A DNA stretch of 64,000 nt, from the NCBI RefSeq assembly GCF_002067135.1, contig NZ_CP020105.1, positions 4,092,001 to 4,156,000 of the forward strand, read 5' to 3'. Below, piece by piece: positions 44,149 through 52,965 of this stretch (position 1 is its first letter; each line of letters opens with the position of its first letter). This DNA is from Spirosoma rigui. GTDB lineage: Bacteria; Bacteroidota; Bacteroidia; Cytophagales; Spirosomataceae. The position numbers and the translations under genes are program-made. The notes beneath the pieces were generated by a model. It ran no database searches, was not told the DNA's origin, and saw only the letters and a list, made by a program, of their open reading frames with translations.

Positions 44149-45291
44149 ATGAGGTTACGTAAACGCCTGATGATCGCTACACTGTTATTCCTTGCGCTTG
44201 CCGCTTTGGCGGTTTTTGTGTTTCTCCAGCAGCCCGTCTTCGGAGCTGACCCGGCTGGCAGCCGTCTGGAACGAATCCGACACTCGACAAACTACCGCGA
44301 TGGTTCGTTCCAGAACCTGTCGCCAACGGCAGTGATGGCCGAGGGTGTATCGCCCATCAAGATGATGCGCGACTACCTGAACAAATCGCCTATCAACACC
44401 CCGGAGGAGCCGCTGCCCTCGGTAAAAACCAACCTGACGACTCTGCCCGACAGCGTACCGACAATCGTGTGGTTCGGGCATTCGTCCTACCTCATCAAAG
44501 CCAGCGGCCTCACCTTTCTGGTTGACCCGGTATTTAGTGGCAATGCTTCGCCCGTTACGTTCTTTGGCTATTCATTCCCGGGTTCCGATGTATACACCCC
44601 GGCCGACATGCCACCGATCGATTTTCTGGTCCTGTCACACGACCATTATGACCATCTCGACTACCGAACCATTGTCCAGCTTATCCCGACGGTCAAGAAA
44701 TTTTACGTACCGCTGGGGGTGGGTGCGCACCTCGAACGGTGGGGCGTCCCGGCCGACCGGATTACGGAGCTGGACTGGTGGGAAGGCGGTACTGTTGCCC
44801 CCGGGGTACGGTTGACGGCTACTCCGGCGCGGCACTTTTCGGGACGCAGCCTGGCCCGCGGGCGCACCCTGTGGACCTCCTACGTACTGAATCTGCCCGG
44901 CTACTCGCTGTACCTGGGTGGCGATTCCGGCTACGATACGCATTTCAAAGCCATCGGCGACAAATACGGCCCGTTCGATCTGGCCATTCTGGAGTGCGGA
45001 CAATACAACGTCGACTGGCCATCGATCCATATGATGCCGGAAGAAGTTGTGACGGCGGCTCAGGACCTGCGCGCAAAAACCCTGCTGCCGGTGCACTGGG
45101 CTAAATTTGCGCTGGCTTACCACGCCTGGAATGAACCCATTGAGCGCGTAACCAAACGAGCCGCCGAGCAGCATTTCCCCCTGACAACGCCCCGCATCGG
45201 CGAACCCGTGCGGGTGGGGGTCAGCTATCCGCGTGACATTTGGTGGAATTCCCAAACAAAAACCGATCCGGAGGTATTATCAAAAAACTAA
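44149..45291 (+). CDS. MBL-fold metallo-hydrolase (UlaG/NAPE-PLD-like), membrane-anchored
   Basis: 380 residues from ATG 44149 (MRLRKRLMIATLLFLALAAL), which provides a basic N-terminus and one membrane helix; an open frame extends to 43891 but lacks a plausible start context. Metal motif HDHYDH (SHDHYDHLDYRT), upstream WFGHSSYLIKASGLTFLVDP and downstream PVHWAKF match lactonase/phospholipase-D-like MBL proteins (UlaG, NAPE-PLD). It is probably a periplasm-facing hydrolase of a phosphodiester or lactone. The 305-base gap before it holds no recognisable gene. Confidence 0.85.
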   Translation: MRLRKRLMIATLLFLALAALAVFVFLQQPVFGADPAGSRLERIRHSTNYRDGSFQNLSPTAVMAEGVSPIKMMRDYLNKSPINTPEEPLPSVKTNLTTLPDSVPTIVWFGHSSYLIKASGLTFLVDPVFSGNASPVTFFGYSFPGSDVYTPADMPPIDFLVLSHDHYDHLDYRTIVQLIPTVKKFYVPLGVGAHLERWGVPADRITELDWWEGGTVAPGVRLTATPARHFSGRSLARGRTLWTSYVLNLPGYSLYLGGDSGYDTHFKAIGDKYGPFDLAILECGQYNVDWPSIHMMPEEVVTAAQDLRAKTLLPVHWAKFALAYHAWNEPIERVTKRAAEQHFPLTTPRIGEPVRVGVSYPRDIWWNSQTKTDPEVLSKN

Positions 45292-45330
45292 TCGTTTATT
45301 AGTGCAGACTTATTATTCCCATTACAAATC

Positions 45331-45774
45331 ATGGCAGGAATTAAGCGTACGTCCGAAGCCGTCTGGAACGGTACAGGTATGGAAGGCAGCGGAACGCTGT
45401 CGTCGACAAGCGGGGTGCTCAACCAGACACCCTATTCATTCAAAGCCCGTTTTCAGAACGAAGACGGCAAGGCAGGCACCAACCCGGAAGAACTCATTGC
45501 GGCCGCCCACGCAGGCTGCTACGCCATGCAGCTGAGCTTCATGCTCACCGGTGCCGGTTTTGCCCCAACCTCGCTGGACGCCAAATCGACTCTGGAGATG
45601 GACCAGGTAGAAGGCGGTTTTAAGATCGCGCGGATCAAGTTATCGGTAGTGGGTACGGTCCCCTCCATTTCTGCCGAACAGTTCGATGAACTGGCTACCA
45701 AAGCCAAAGAAATCTGCCCGGTATCGCAGGCTTTATCGGCCCTGCCCATCACGCTCGACGCAAAACTGGCGTAG
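45331..45774 (+). CDS. OsmC-family peroxiredoxin-like protein
   Basis: 147 residues. Redox cysteines Cys63 (AAHAGCYAMQLSF) and Cys129 (KEICPVSQAL) are in the OsmC positions, the N-terminal strand (AVWNGTGMEGSGTLSS) is typical. It reduces organic hydroperoxides in the cytoplasm. A 99-base hairpin follows. Confidence 0.93.
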   Translation: MAGIKRTSEAVWNGTGMEGSGTLSSTSGVLNQTPYSFKARFQNEDGKAGTNPEELIAAAHAGCYAMQLSFMLTGAGFAPTSLDAKSTLEMDQVEGGFKIARIKLSVVGTVPSISAEQFDELATKAKEICPVSQALSALPITLDAKLA

Positions 45775-45794
45775 TACCCGAGCCCTACCGGACT

Positions 45795-45893
45795 AAACCC
45801 TGCCAGTAGCAGCAAGGTCCTGGTAGTAGTCAGGAAGTAACGTAGTACGTTATCAAGACCACTACCACGACCTTGCCGCCACTGGCAGGGTTT
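45795..45893 (+). repeat. Long imperfect inverted repeat (37-base arms) with an inner palindrome
   Basis: Arms 45795-45831 and 45857-45893 match over 33 of 37 positions; three of four mismatches are A opposite C, which become G-U pairs in the opposite-strand RNA. The loop contains the 15-base palindrome TAACGTAGTACGTTA (45838-45852). TTTT follows the right arm, so it may terminate osmC transcription, but its size far exceeds a normal terminator. Confidence 0.75.
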
Positions 45894-45935
45894 TGTGGTT
45901 TTTACCTTATATTGGCTCAAAAAATCCTGAGCCTT

Positions 45936-47297
45936 ATGCCATTTCCTACCCGTCGTGAGTTTATCCGGACAGCCGCGCTGACCGGAGCCGGTGCTTCCAT
46001 TTTTCCATCCATCCTGACGCATGCCAAACCCGCTGATGCCAAGGTACGGCTGGGATTTATCGGGGTGGGCGAACGGGGACGCAGCCACGTAGCGCAGGCA
46101 CTCTACCGCGACGATGTCGAAATTCCAGCCATCTGCGATATTGCCGCCGACAGTATCGCGAAAACGAATGCGCTGATTCAAAAGGCAGGCCGGAAATTAC
46201 CCGAAGCCTACTCGAACGGGAACGAGGCTTTCTTACAGATGCTGAAGCGCGATGACCTCGATGGCGTAGTCATTGCTACCCCCTGGGAGTGGCACGTACC
46301 GATGGCCGTTGCTACCATGAAAGCGGGTAAATATGCCGCCGTCGAAGTGTCTGCCACGGTGACGCTACAGGAGTCCTGGGATCTGGTCAATACGTCGGAA
46401 AAGACGGGGATGCCGTGCATGATCCTGGAAAACGTATGCTACCGGCGCGACGTGCTGGCCGTGCTGAACATGGTCCGGCAGGGCCTGTTTGGGGAAATGA
46501 CCTACGCCCACTGCGGCTACCAGCACGACCTGCGGGAAGTAAAATTCAACAACGGCAAGCAAACCTACGGCGGTGGTGTCGAGTTCGGTGAGAAAGCGTA
46601 CTCCGAGGCCCGCTGGCGAACCCAGCACTCCGTAGACCGGAACGGCGACCTGTATCCTACCCACGGACTGGGACCCGTTGCCCACTGGCTCAACATCAAC
46701 CGGGGTAACCAGTTTGTCCGGCTTACCAGCATGGCTACCAAAAGCCGGGGTCTCCACAAATACGTCGTCGACAAAGGCGGGGCCGATCACCCGAACGCCA
46801 AGGTCAATTTTAAACTCGGCGACGTAGTCACGACCATGATCGAGTGCGCCAACGGCGAAAACATCATGATCATCCACGATACCAACTCGCCCCGCCCCTA
46901 CTCGCTCGGTTTCCGGGCGCAGGGCACCGAGGGCATCTGGATGGACGACAACGATATGATCTACTTGGAAGGCAAGTCGCCCAAGGCCCACACCTGGGAG
47001 CCCTTTGCCCCGTACCAGGACAAGTACGACCACCCCCTCTGGAAGCGACACGCCCAGACGGCCGAGAAGGCCGGTCATGGCGGCATCGATTTTTTCGTAC
47101 TGCGCGGTTTTATCGAAGCCGTTAAAGCCAAAGGCCCCGTTCCCATCGACGTGTACGATGCAGCGGCCTGGAGCGCCATCAGCCCGCTATCGGAAAAGAG
47201 TATTGCCGGCGGCAGCAAACCAATTGATATTCCTGATTTTACGCGCGGCAAATGGAAATCCAATAAGCCAATCTTCGGCCTTACGGACAATTTCTGA
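45936..47297 (+). CDS. Tat-exported Gfo/Idh/MocA-family protein, GH109-like
   Basis: 453 residues from ATG 45936 (MPFPTRREFIRTAALTGAGA); the twin-arginine motif TRREFIRTA marks Tat export of a folded, NAD-bound enzyme. Rossmann motif GFIGVGERGRSH follows. The C-terminal HGGIDFFVLRGFIEAVKAKG and DVYDAAAWSAI match the GH109 group, which includes NAD-dependent alpha-N-acetylgalactosaminidases. It likely acts in the periplasm on a glycoside or sugar. Only 97 bases separate it from a sugar MFS transporter gene, suggesting linked uptake and metabolism. Confidence 0.9.
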   Translation: MPFPTRREFIRTAALTGAGASIFPSILTHAKPADAKVRLGFIGVGERGRSHVAQALYRDDVEIPAICDIAADSIAKTNALIQKAGRKLPEAYSNGNEAFLQMLKRDDLDGVVIATPWEWHVPMAVATMKAGKYAAVEVSATVTLQESWDLVNTSEKTGMPCMILENVCYRRDVLAVLNMVRQGLFGEMTYAHCGYQHDLREVKFNNGKQTYGGGVEFGEKAYSEARWRTQHSVDRNGDLYPTHGLGPVAHWLNINRGNQFVRLTSMATKSRGLHKYVVDKGGADHPNAKVNFKLGDVVTTMIECANGENIMIIHDTNSPRPYSLGFRAQGTEGIWMDDNDMIYLEGKSPKAHTWEPFAPYQDKYDHPLWKRHAQTAEKAGHGGIDFFVLRGFIEAVKAKGPVPIDVYDAAAWSAISPLSEKSIAGGSKPIDIPDFTRGKWKSNKPIFGLTDNF

Positions 47298-47301
47298 AAT
47301 A

Positions 47302-47389
47302 AAATATCGAATATTGACCTCTGAATAACGACGTATATCCTTATTCAACCCGTCATTATTCGATCGTCAATATTTACTATTCGATATTT
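47302..47389 (+). repeat. Bulged long inverted repeat ending 5 bases before the MFS start
   Basis: The left arm 47302-47333 starts AAATATCGAATA and the right arm 47351-47389 ends TATTCGATATTT. Also TTGAC/GTCAA and GAATAACGAC/GTCATTATTC pair, with a six-base bulge. It is built from repeated words such as TATTCGAT. No T tract follows. Confidence 0.65.
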
Positions 47390-47394
47390 CCCTT

Positions 47395-48615
47395 ATGGTC
47401 TCTGCCCCCTCTCCCAAGACCCGGAATTACGTGGGTCCTCTGCTTATTATCGGCGCTCTTTTTTTCGTCTTTGGCTTCGTCACCTGGGTCAACAGCGTGT
47501 TGATTGCCTTTTTCAAGCAGGCCTTTAATTTGAGTACCGTTGGCTCTAACCTGGTTGCCTTTGCGTTTTTCATCTCCTACACGCTGATGGCCATCCCCTC
47601 ATCGGCCCTGCTGAAACGGACGGGCTTCAAAAACGGGATGTCGATGGGGCTACTGGTCATGGCCGTCGGTACGATTATTTTTGTGCCGGCTGCCCGCGCC
47701 GTCTCGTACCCGCTCTTTCTGGTCGGCCTGTTCCTGATCGGTATCGGACTGACGGTGCTGCAAACGGCTTCCAACCCCTACGCGACTATATTGGGGCCCC
47801 GCGAGAGTGCCGCCCAGCGGATCAGCTTTCTGGGTATTGCTAACAAGCTGGCGGGTATCATCAGCCAGGTTATTTTCGGCGGGCTGCTGCTCACGGGTGC
47901 CAATGCCGTTTCCGGGGCTGCCAGTCTGGAAAAAGTCGTTACGCCATACCTGATCCTGACGGGCGTGCTGGTCGTGCTGGCGGGTCTGATCCGGTTCTCG
48001 AACCTGCCCGAAGTATCGGAAGAGCAGGACGACGTACCGGCCTCTGCTACAGTGCGAACCAGCGTCTGGCAGTTTCCGAACCTTGTTCTGGGTGTGCTGG
48101 CGCTCTTCTGCTACGTGGGTGCCGAAGTCATTGCGGGCGATACGATCATCAACTACGGCCTGGCTATAGGCTTTGACAACGACGAAGCCAAGCACTTTAC
48201 CACATACACGTTATACGGTCTGCTGGCCGGGTATGTACTCGGCATCGTAGCGATTCCCCGCTTCATCTCCCAGCAGATGGCCTTGCGCGTGGGTTCGGTG
48301 CTGGCGCTGGTGCTCACAGCGGGCGCTATTTTGACCAGTGGCTTCACGTCGATTCTGTGCGTAGCCCTGCTCGGGTTTGCCATTTCGCCCATGTGGCCCG
48401 CCATCTGGCCCCTGGCCCTGAACCAGCTCGGCAAGTTCACCAAAACGGGGTCTGCCCTGCTCATCATGGGTATCTCCGGCGGTGCCCTGCTCCCACTGCT
48501 GCATGGCTACCTCTCCGACAGCATTAGCCCTAAAATGGCTTACGCCCTGCTGCTGCCGCTGTTTGGTTTTATTCTGTACTACGCCATGCTGGGCCATAAG
48601 AAATCGAACTGGTAA
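47395..48615 (+). CDS. Sugar MFS transporter (FucP/FHS family)
   Basis: 406 residues, about 12 membrane helices. FFVFGFVTWVNSVLIAFFKQ near the N-terminus is the FucP/FHS signature, and GLTVLQTASNPYATILGPRE is the other. It imports a hexose, fucose or aminosugar with protons. Adjacent to the GH109-like protein, N-acetylgalactosamine or a related sugar is a plausible substrate (inference). Confidence 0.92.
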   Translation: MVSAPSPKTRNYVGPLLIIGALFFVFGFVTWVNSVLIAFFKQAFNLSTVGSNLVAFAFFISYTLMAIPSSALLKRTGFKNGMSMGLLVMAVGTIIFVPAARAVSYPLFLVGLFLIGIGLTVLQTASNPYATILGPRESAAQRISFLGIANKLAGIISQVIFGGLLLTGANAVSGAASLEKVVTPYLILTGVLVVLAGLIRFSNLPEVSEEQDDVPASATVRTSVWQFPNLVLGVLALFCYVGAEVIAGDTIINYGLAIGFDNDEAKHFTTYTLYGLLAGYVLGIVAIPRFISQQMALRVGSVLALVLTAGAILTSGFTSILCVALLGFAISPMWPAIWPLALNQLGKFTKTGSALLIMGISGGALLPLLHGYLSDSISPKMAYALLLPLFGFILYYAMLGHKKSNW

Positions 48616-48627
48616 TTTTTTAGGTTA

Positions 48628-48693
48628 CCCAAAATGATTCGGGTCTGTATGACCAGCCACGTGGCTGGTCATACAGACCCGAATCATTTTGGG
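48628..48693. terminator. Perfect 66-base palindrome between convergent genes
   Basis: Bases 48628-48660 and 48661-48693 are exact reverse complements, 33 bp with no unpaired centre (central CACGTG). It lies 12 bases past the MFS stop and 16 bases past the LolC-like stop. A bidirectional terminator role is likely, although T tracts are only four bases long. Confidence 0.8.
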
Positions 48694-48709
48694 GTCGGCA
48701 GGGGTGACA

Positions 48710-49933
48710 CTACGTATTGGAGACGGCAGCAACCCGCGCGGCCCGTTGGGCGGGAAACCAGGACGTCAGAATGGTAACAACGATTACCAGAACCCCCGTC
48801 AGGGCAATATCGCTCGCATACAGCCGTACCGGGTAGGCATCAATGATGGAGCTGACCGTACCCATACGAATGAAGCCGTATTGTTCCTGCAAGAGGCAAA
48901 CCGTTATACCCAGTAATAAACCCGCGATAGCACCAGTCAGGGCAATGATTGCCCCTTCGGTGAGGAAGATCCGACGGATAAGGCCCGCGGTAGCACCCAT
49001 CGCAAACATGATTTTGATATCCTCCTTCTTCTCAATGACCAGCATCGACAGGGAAAAGAAAATATTAATGGACGCGATCAGAATGATGAACCCCAGCGTC
49101 AGGGCTACGAACAGTTTTTCAACCCGGATAGCCCGGTACAGATCGACGTTCAAATCGTCGCGGCTCTGCACCAGCAGCTTGTCGCCCACAACCGCCTGTA
49201 ACGCCTGCTTGGCCGTCTCTTCGTTGGTACCGGGCGCCAGCTGCAGTTCCAGGCTGGTCACTTCGTTGGGTTGGTAGCCGAACAGGTCACGGGCTGTCGA
49301 CAGCGGAGCCAGCACGAAATTATCGTAACGGGATTCAATGAAAAAAATACCCGCAACCGTCAGCGACTCGCTGCCGAACGCGTCGGGGTTCAGGACGTTG
49401 AACGACTGCCCGCTACGGGGGTACATAATCTCGATGGGTGTCAGAATATCGGTCACTGAAATGCCCAGATCACTCCGCACCCCATCGGCCACGATGGCGT
49501 AGTTGACCCCATCCCGGCGGAGCAGGAGCTTCCCCTCGATCAGGGCCGAGTCGAGTTGCTGGCGTTGCAGGTAGTTATCGTCGACACCCTTCAGCCGGAT
49601 TACGGTCTGCCCGTCGGCGTATTTGGCCAGCGCGTTATCCTGCGCTACTGACGTAAGCAACGAAACACCGGGAGTTTGCCGCAGACGGGCGAGTAAGGCC
49701 GGGGGAGCCATAAACCGTTTGCCCTGGCGGGGGGCAATTGTCATGTCGGACTCGAAGGTTTTAAAGATCTGCCGGTTCAGCTCCTCCATACCGTTGAAAA
49801 CCGACAGCACAATAACCAGCGCCATCGTACCTACGCCCACGCCGAGCATGGACAGGATCGACAGCCAGCTGATGAAGCTGCGCTTCTTTTTCGAGAAAAA
49901 ATACCGTCGGGCAATCCAGGCGGGGAGGTTCAT
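48710..49933 (-). CDS. ABC transporter permease, LolC/LolE-like (MacB/FtsX fold)
   Basis: 407 residues from ATG 49933 (MNLPAWIARRYFFSKKKRSF), preferred over 49993 because it begins just before the basic N-terminus and first helix. A first membrane helix (~22-45) is followed by a large periplasmic domain, and three C-terminal helices (LGFIILIASINIFFSLSMLV; GAIIALTGAIAGLLLGITVC; and the last). This is the FtsX/LolCE architecture: it should extract lipoproteins from the inner membrane with a LolD ATPase not found here. The linkage rbfA-LolC/E permease is common in Bacteroidota. Confidence 0.88.
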   Translation of the reverse strand: MNLPAWIARRYFFSKKKRSFISWLSILSMLGVGVGTMALVIVLSVFNGMEELNRQIFKTFESDMTIAPRQGKRFMAPPALLARLRQTPGVSLLTSVAQDNALAKYADGQTVIRLKGVDDNYLQRQQLDSALIEGKLLLRRDGVNYAIVADGVRSDLGISVTDILTPIEIMYPRSGQSFNVLNPDAFGSESLTVAGIFFIESRYDNFVLAPLSTARDLFGYQPNEVTSLELQLAPGTNEETAKQALQAVVGDKLLVQSRDDLNVDLYRAIRVEKLFVALTLGFIILIASINIFFSLSMLVIEKKEDIKIMFAMGATAGLIRRIFLTEGAIIALTGAIAGLLLGITVCLLQEQYGFIRMGTVSSIIDAYPVRLYASDIALTGVLVIVVTILTSWFPAQRAARVAAVSNT

Positions 49934-50018
49934 TACCAGGGGGTGAAAGAGTGAACGAGCAGAAACAGGCGCGGGCAGCGCCAACCGGCGCAACTACCGT
50001 TTACACGCCATGCTGCCG

Positions 50019-50399
50019 TTACTCATCGTCGTCGTCTTCGGCGGGCGCTGGCGGTATATCCAGGCCGTGAAATAGCTTGTCCATCTTGTCGGCATATTCT
50101 ACCGTATCATCGATGTAGAAACCTAGTTCGGGCACAATCCGGAGCTGGTGGCGAACGCGCTCGCCCAGGTGCTGCCGAATCATCTTGCCTTTCTCCCGAA
50201 TACTTTCCAGCAACATGTCTTTGTTCTTAGTTGCCAGAAAACTCAGGTACACACGAGCTACGCTCAGATCGGGCGAGATGCGCACGCTGGTTACCGTGAT
50301 GAAGGCACCATTGAACAAATGGGGTACCTCACGCTGGAAAATTTCGCTAAGGTCTTTTTGTAGCTGCCGCGCTACTTTCTGCTGTCGTTTCGATTCCAT
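50019..50399 (-). CDS. rbfA: Ribosome-binding factor A
   Basis: 126 residues, KH-like fold. MESKRQQKVARQLQKDLSEI at the start, VTSVRISPDLSVARVYLSF and VPELGFYIDDTVEYADKMD are RbfA hallmarks. It binds the 30S precursor and is needed for 16S rRNA 5' maturation and cold adaptation. It ends in an acidic tail (EDDDDE). Confidence 0.95.
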   Translation of the reverse strand: MESKRQQKVARQLQKDLSEIFQREVPHLFNGAFITVTSVRISPDLSVARVYLSFLATKNKDMLLESIREKGKMIRQHLGERVRHQLRIVPELGFYIDDTVEYADKMDKLFHGLDIPPAPAEDDDDE

Positions 50400-50588
50400 A
50401 CTAGCTGTCTGATGCGTCAGTGTTGCGGGCGTAGGCCACTTGACACCGACGGTACTGGTGTAACTCCGGGAAGCCTGTCAAAGTTGTAGCGGGCCCGGGT
50501 CCAGTGCAAATATCCATACCTTTTTCCGTTCTGCCGAAATTGACCGTAATTTCGCAGACCAATTAATCAGTTAAACAGTCCACCCGTT

Positions 50589-50675
50589 GGTGAGTCGGTC
50601 AGTCCGTCAGTCCCGCATCGACTCACTACCTAACCGACTTATCAACTGCCCAACTCACTAACTGACCGACTCACC
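50589..50675 (+). repeat. 15-base perfect inverted repeat in a word-repeat leader before a TTG start
   Basis: GGTGAGTCGGTCAGT (50589-50603) and ACTGACCGACTCACC (50661-50675). The loop of 57 bases reiterates words such as ACTCACTA, AACCGACT and CAACT. The inverted repeat ends 7 bases before the TTG start at 50683. Confidence 0.65.
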
Positions 50676-50682
50676 CACTGAC

Positions 50683-52092
50683 TTGTTAAGTTTCTTTCGC
50701 TCCTACTTCCCGTATCAGTACATCAGTCTGCTGGCGATACTGCTGCTGATTCGGCTGCCCCTGCTGCTACACCCGATGCCCCTGCTGATTCCAGAACTGA
50801 ACTGGCTGCTGGTTGGGGAACAGATGGGGCAGGGCAACTTGCTCTACCGCGACATCTGGGATAGTGTCAGTCCCCTGTCGGGGCTGGTCTACTGGGGACT
50901 CAATACCCTGTTTGGCCGGTCACTGATGGCGCTGCACGGGGCGGCTACACTGGTGTCGGTGTTTCAGATCGTTTACTTCAACTACCTCACCAACAACCGC
51001 GACGTCTATTCCGACCGCACATTCTGGCCGGGTCTCATATACGCTCTTTTTCTGCACCTCTCGTTCGACTGCCTGACACTGTCGCCGGTGCTGATGTCGA
51101 CGAGTTTTCTGCTACTGGCTTTCGGCACCCTCGCCAAACAGATGGAACGCCGGGGCGCTACCGACGAAGTATTTGAGGTTGGGTTTTACATTGGTGTGGC
51201 AGCCCTGTTTTACCTGCCTTCGGCGCTGTTCATTATCTGGGCTGCTCTGTCGTTGCTGCTTTACACCGGGGCTACGTTCCGCCAGCATTCGCTGTCGCTG
51301 TTCGGCTTCCTGTTTCCCATTGCCGTCACGGTACTGTTTTATTACCTCAACGACGGGCTGGACGATTTTAACCGCAACCTGCTGTCGTCGGTCTTTCGGG
51401 TGCGGCAGTATTCCCTGTCCGACTTCCAGTCGCTGCTGGCGGCCCTGTTTATCCCGCTGGGGCTGGGGGTACTCGGTTTTCTGAGCCTGTTTAACAGCAC
51501 AAGCCGCTACGTTAATTTTCAGCAGCGCATCCAGCAGATTATGATGCTCTGGTTCGGAACGGCCGTGCTGACTATTATCCTCATGCCTTTTCTGGCACCG
51601 ATGGTCTTTTTGAGCTTTGTGCCGCCCATGGCTTACTTTGCCGTGTATTATTTTGAAAACGTCCGAAAAGCCTGGCTGGCCGAAGCGGGCTTTTCGATAG
51701 CCTTCGGCCTGATGCTGCTGCTTTTTTACCAGGGCGCACTAGGGCTGATTCCGGGTGCCGAACTCGGTCGGCTTGGCAGTTTGCAGGTAAAAAAAGCAGC
51801 CCTTCCCACCGACATTAAAAACCGCCATATCCTGATTATCGGCGAAGATATCAGCGCCTATTACCAAAACTATCCCGCTACGCCCTACCTGAATTGGGAC
51901 CTGGCCAAGTACGACCTGAAAAACCTCGATAACTACGAAGCCGTCATCAACGTATTCGACCATTTCCGGCAGGACCCGCCCGACTACATCATCGACTATG
52001 AAAACGTAGTCGAAAAGTTATTCCAGCGGGCCCCGGCGCTGGCTGCCCGCTACGAGAAAACAGGCGCGTCGGGAGTTTACAAACGAAAATAA
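50683..52092 (+). CDS. Polytopic membrane protein, DUF6427-like
   Basis: 469 residues with about 12 membrane helices. The start FFRSYFPYQYISLLAILLLI and WDSVSPLSGLVYWGLNTLFG resemble DUF6427-type membrane proteins of Bacteroidota that are often encoded near cell-envelope genes. The C-terminal ~120 residues form a soluble domain (ILIIGEDISAYYQNYPATPY). The start codon is TTG; no ATG or GTG fits upstream. Function is unknown. The preceding leader contains a long inverted repeat. Confidence 0.8.
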   Translation: MLSFFRSYFPYQYISLLAILLLIRLPLLLHPMPLLIPELNWLLVGEQMGQGNLLYRDIWDSVSPLSGLVYWGLNTLFGRSLMALHGAATLVSVFQIVYFNYLTNNRDVYSDRTFWPGLIYALFLHLSFDCLTLSPVLMSTSFLLLAFGTLAKQMERRGATDEVFEVGFYIGVAALFYLPSALFIIWAALSLLLYTGATFRQHSLSLFGFLFPIAVTVLFYYLNDGLDDFNRNLLSSVFRVRQYSLSDFQSLLAALFIPLGLGVLGFLSLFNSTSRYVNFQQRIQQIMMLWFGTAVLTIILMPFLAPMVFLSFVPPMAYFAVYYFENVRKAWLAEAGFSIAFGLMLLLFYQGALGLIPGAELGRLGSLQVKKAALPTDIKNRHILIIGEDISAYYQNYPATPYLNWDLAKYDLKNLDNYEAVINVFDHFRQDPPDYIIDYENVVEKLFQRAPALAARYEKTGASGVYKRK

Positions 52093-52173
52093 GGTTGTTT
52101 ATCTTTACGTATTGCTGGGTTTCAGTACCTTCCCGGTGAAAAACCAGAAGCCTTTCCAAACGATCAAGCCCCC

Positions 52174-52965
52174 ATGCCTTCCTACTCGTTTACGAATAAG
52201 CGTACCAACCTGTACATTTTCCTGAGCGCCGTTTTTCTGACCAATGCGCTGATCGCCGAAATCATTGGCGTCAAGATCTTTTCGGGCGAAGCCCTCATCG
52301 GCACCAAGCCCGCCCAGATTCACCTTTTCGGCGATTTCATCCTCGACTTTAACCTGACCGCCGGTGCTGTCATCTGGCCGTTTGTGTTCATCACCTCCGA
52401 CATTATCAATGAGTATTTCGGAAAAGCGGGAGTCCGGCGCATCTCGTTCCTCACGGCCGGTTTTGTGGCCTACAGCTTCCTCATCATCTACGCCGTTACA
52501 ACCCTGCCCCCGGCCCAGTTCTGGCTCGATGTGAATGCCAAAGACGCGGCTGGTCATGCGATCAACATCAACAATGCCTTTCAGATGATTTTCCGGCAGG
52601 GTCTCGGGATCATCATCGGCTCACTAACGGCGTTCCTGATCGGGCAGGTACTCGACGCGTCGGTCTTTCAGTACCTGCGCAAAATTACGGGGAGCCGCAA
52701 GATATGGCTGCGGGCTACGGGGTCAACGCTGGTTTCCCAGCTTGTCGACTCATTCGTGGTACTCGGAATTGCGTTCTACGTATTCGGCAACTGGTCGCTG
52801 GCCCAGGTCATCGCCGTGGGCATCATCAACTACCTATACAAGGCTACCACGGCCATTTTACTGACGCCCCTGCTCTACGTAGCCCACTACTTCATTGACA
52901 GGTACCTGGGTAAAGAACACGCCGAGGAACTGGCCAATGAGTCGGCCATGAGTTCGTTTATGTAA
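52174..52965 (+). CDS. Queuosine precursor transporter (VUT/YhhQ family)
   Basis: 263 residues with about six membrane helices. LTNALIAEIIGVKIFSG and DIINEYFGKAGVRRISFLTA are family signatures of the YhhQ/VUT queuosine-precursor transporters that take up preQ0, preQ1 or queuine. Together with queD-folE elsewhere in the window it suggests both synthesis and salvage of queuosine. The 3' end overlaps the convergent trmH gene by 8 bases. Confidence 0.9.
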   Translation: MPSYSFTNKRTNLYIFLSAVFLTNALIAEIIGVKIFSGEALIGTKPAQIHLFGDFILDFNLTAGAVIWPFVFITSDIINEYFGKAGVRRISFLTAGFVAYSFLIIYAVTTLPPAQFWLDVNAKDAAGHAININNAFQMIFRQGLGIIIGSLTAFLIGQVLDASVFQYLRKITGSRKIWLRATGSTLVSQLVDSFVVLGIAFYVFGNWSLAQVIAVGIINYLYKATTAILLTPLLYVAHYFIDRYLGKEHAEELANESAMSSFM

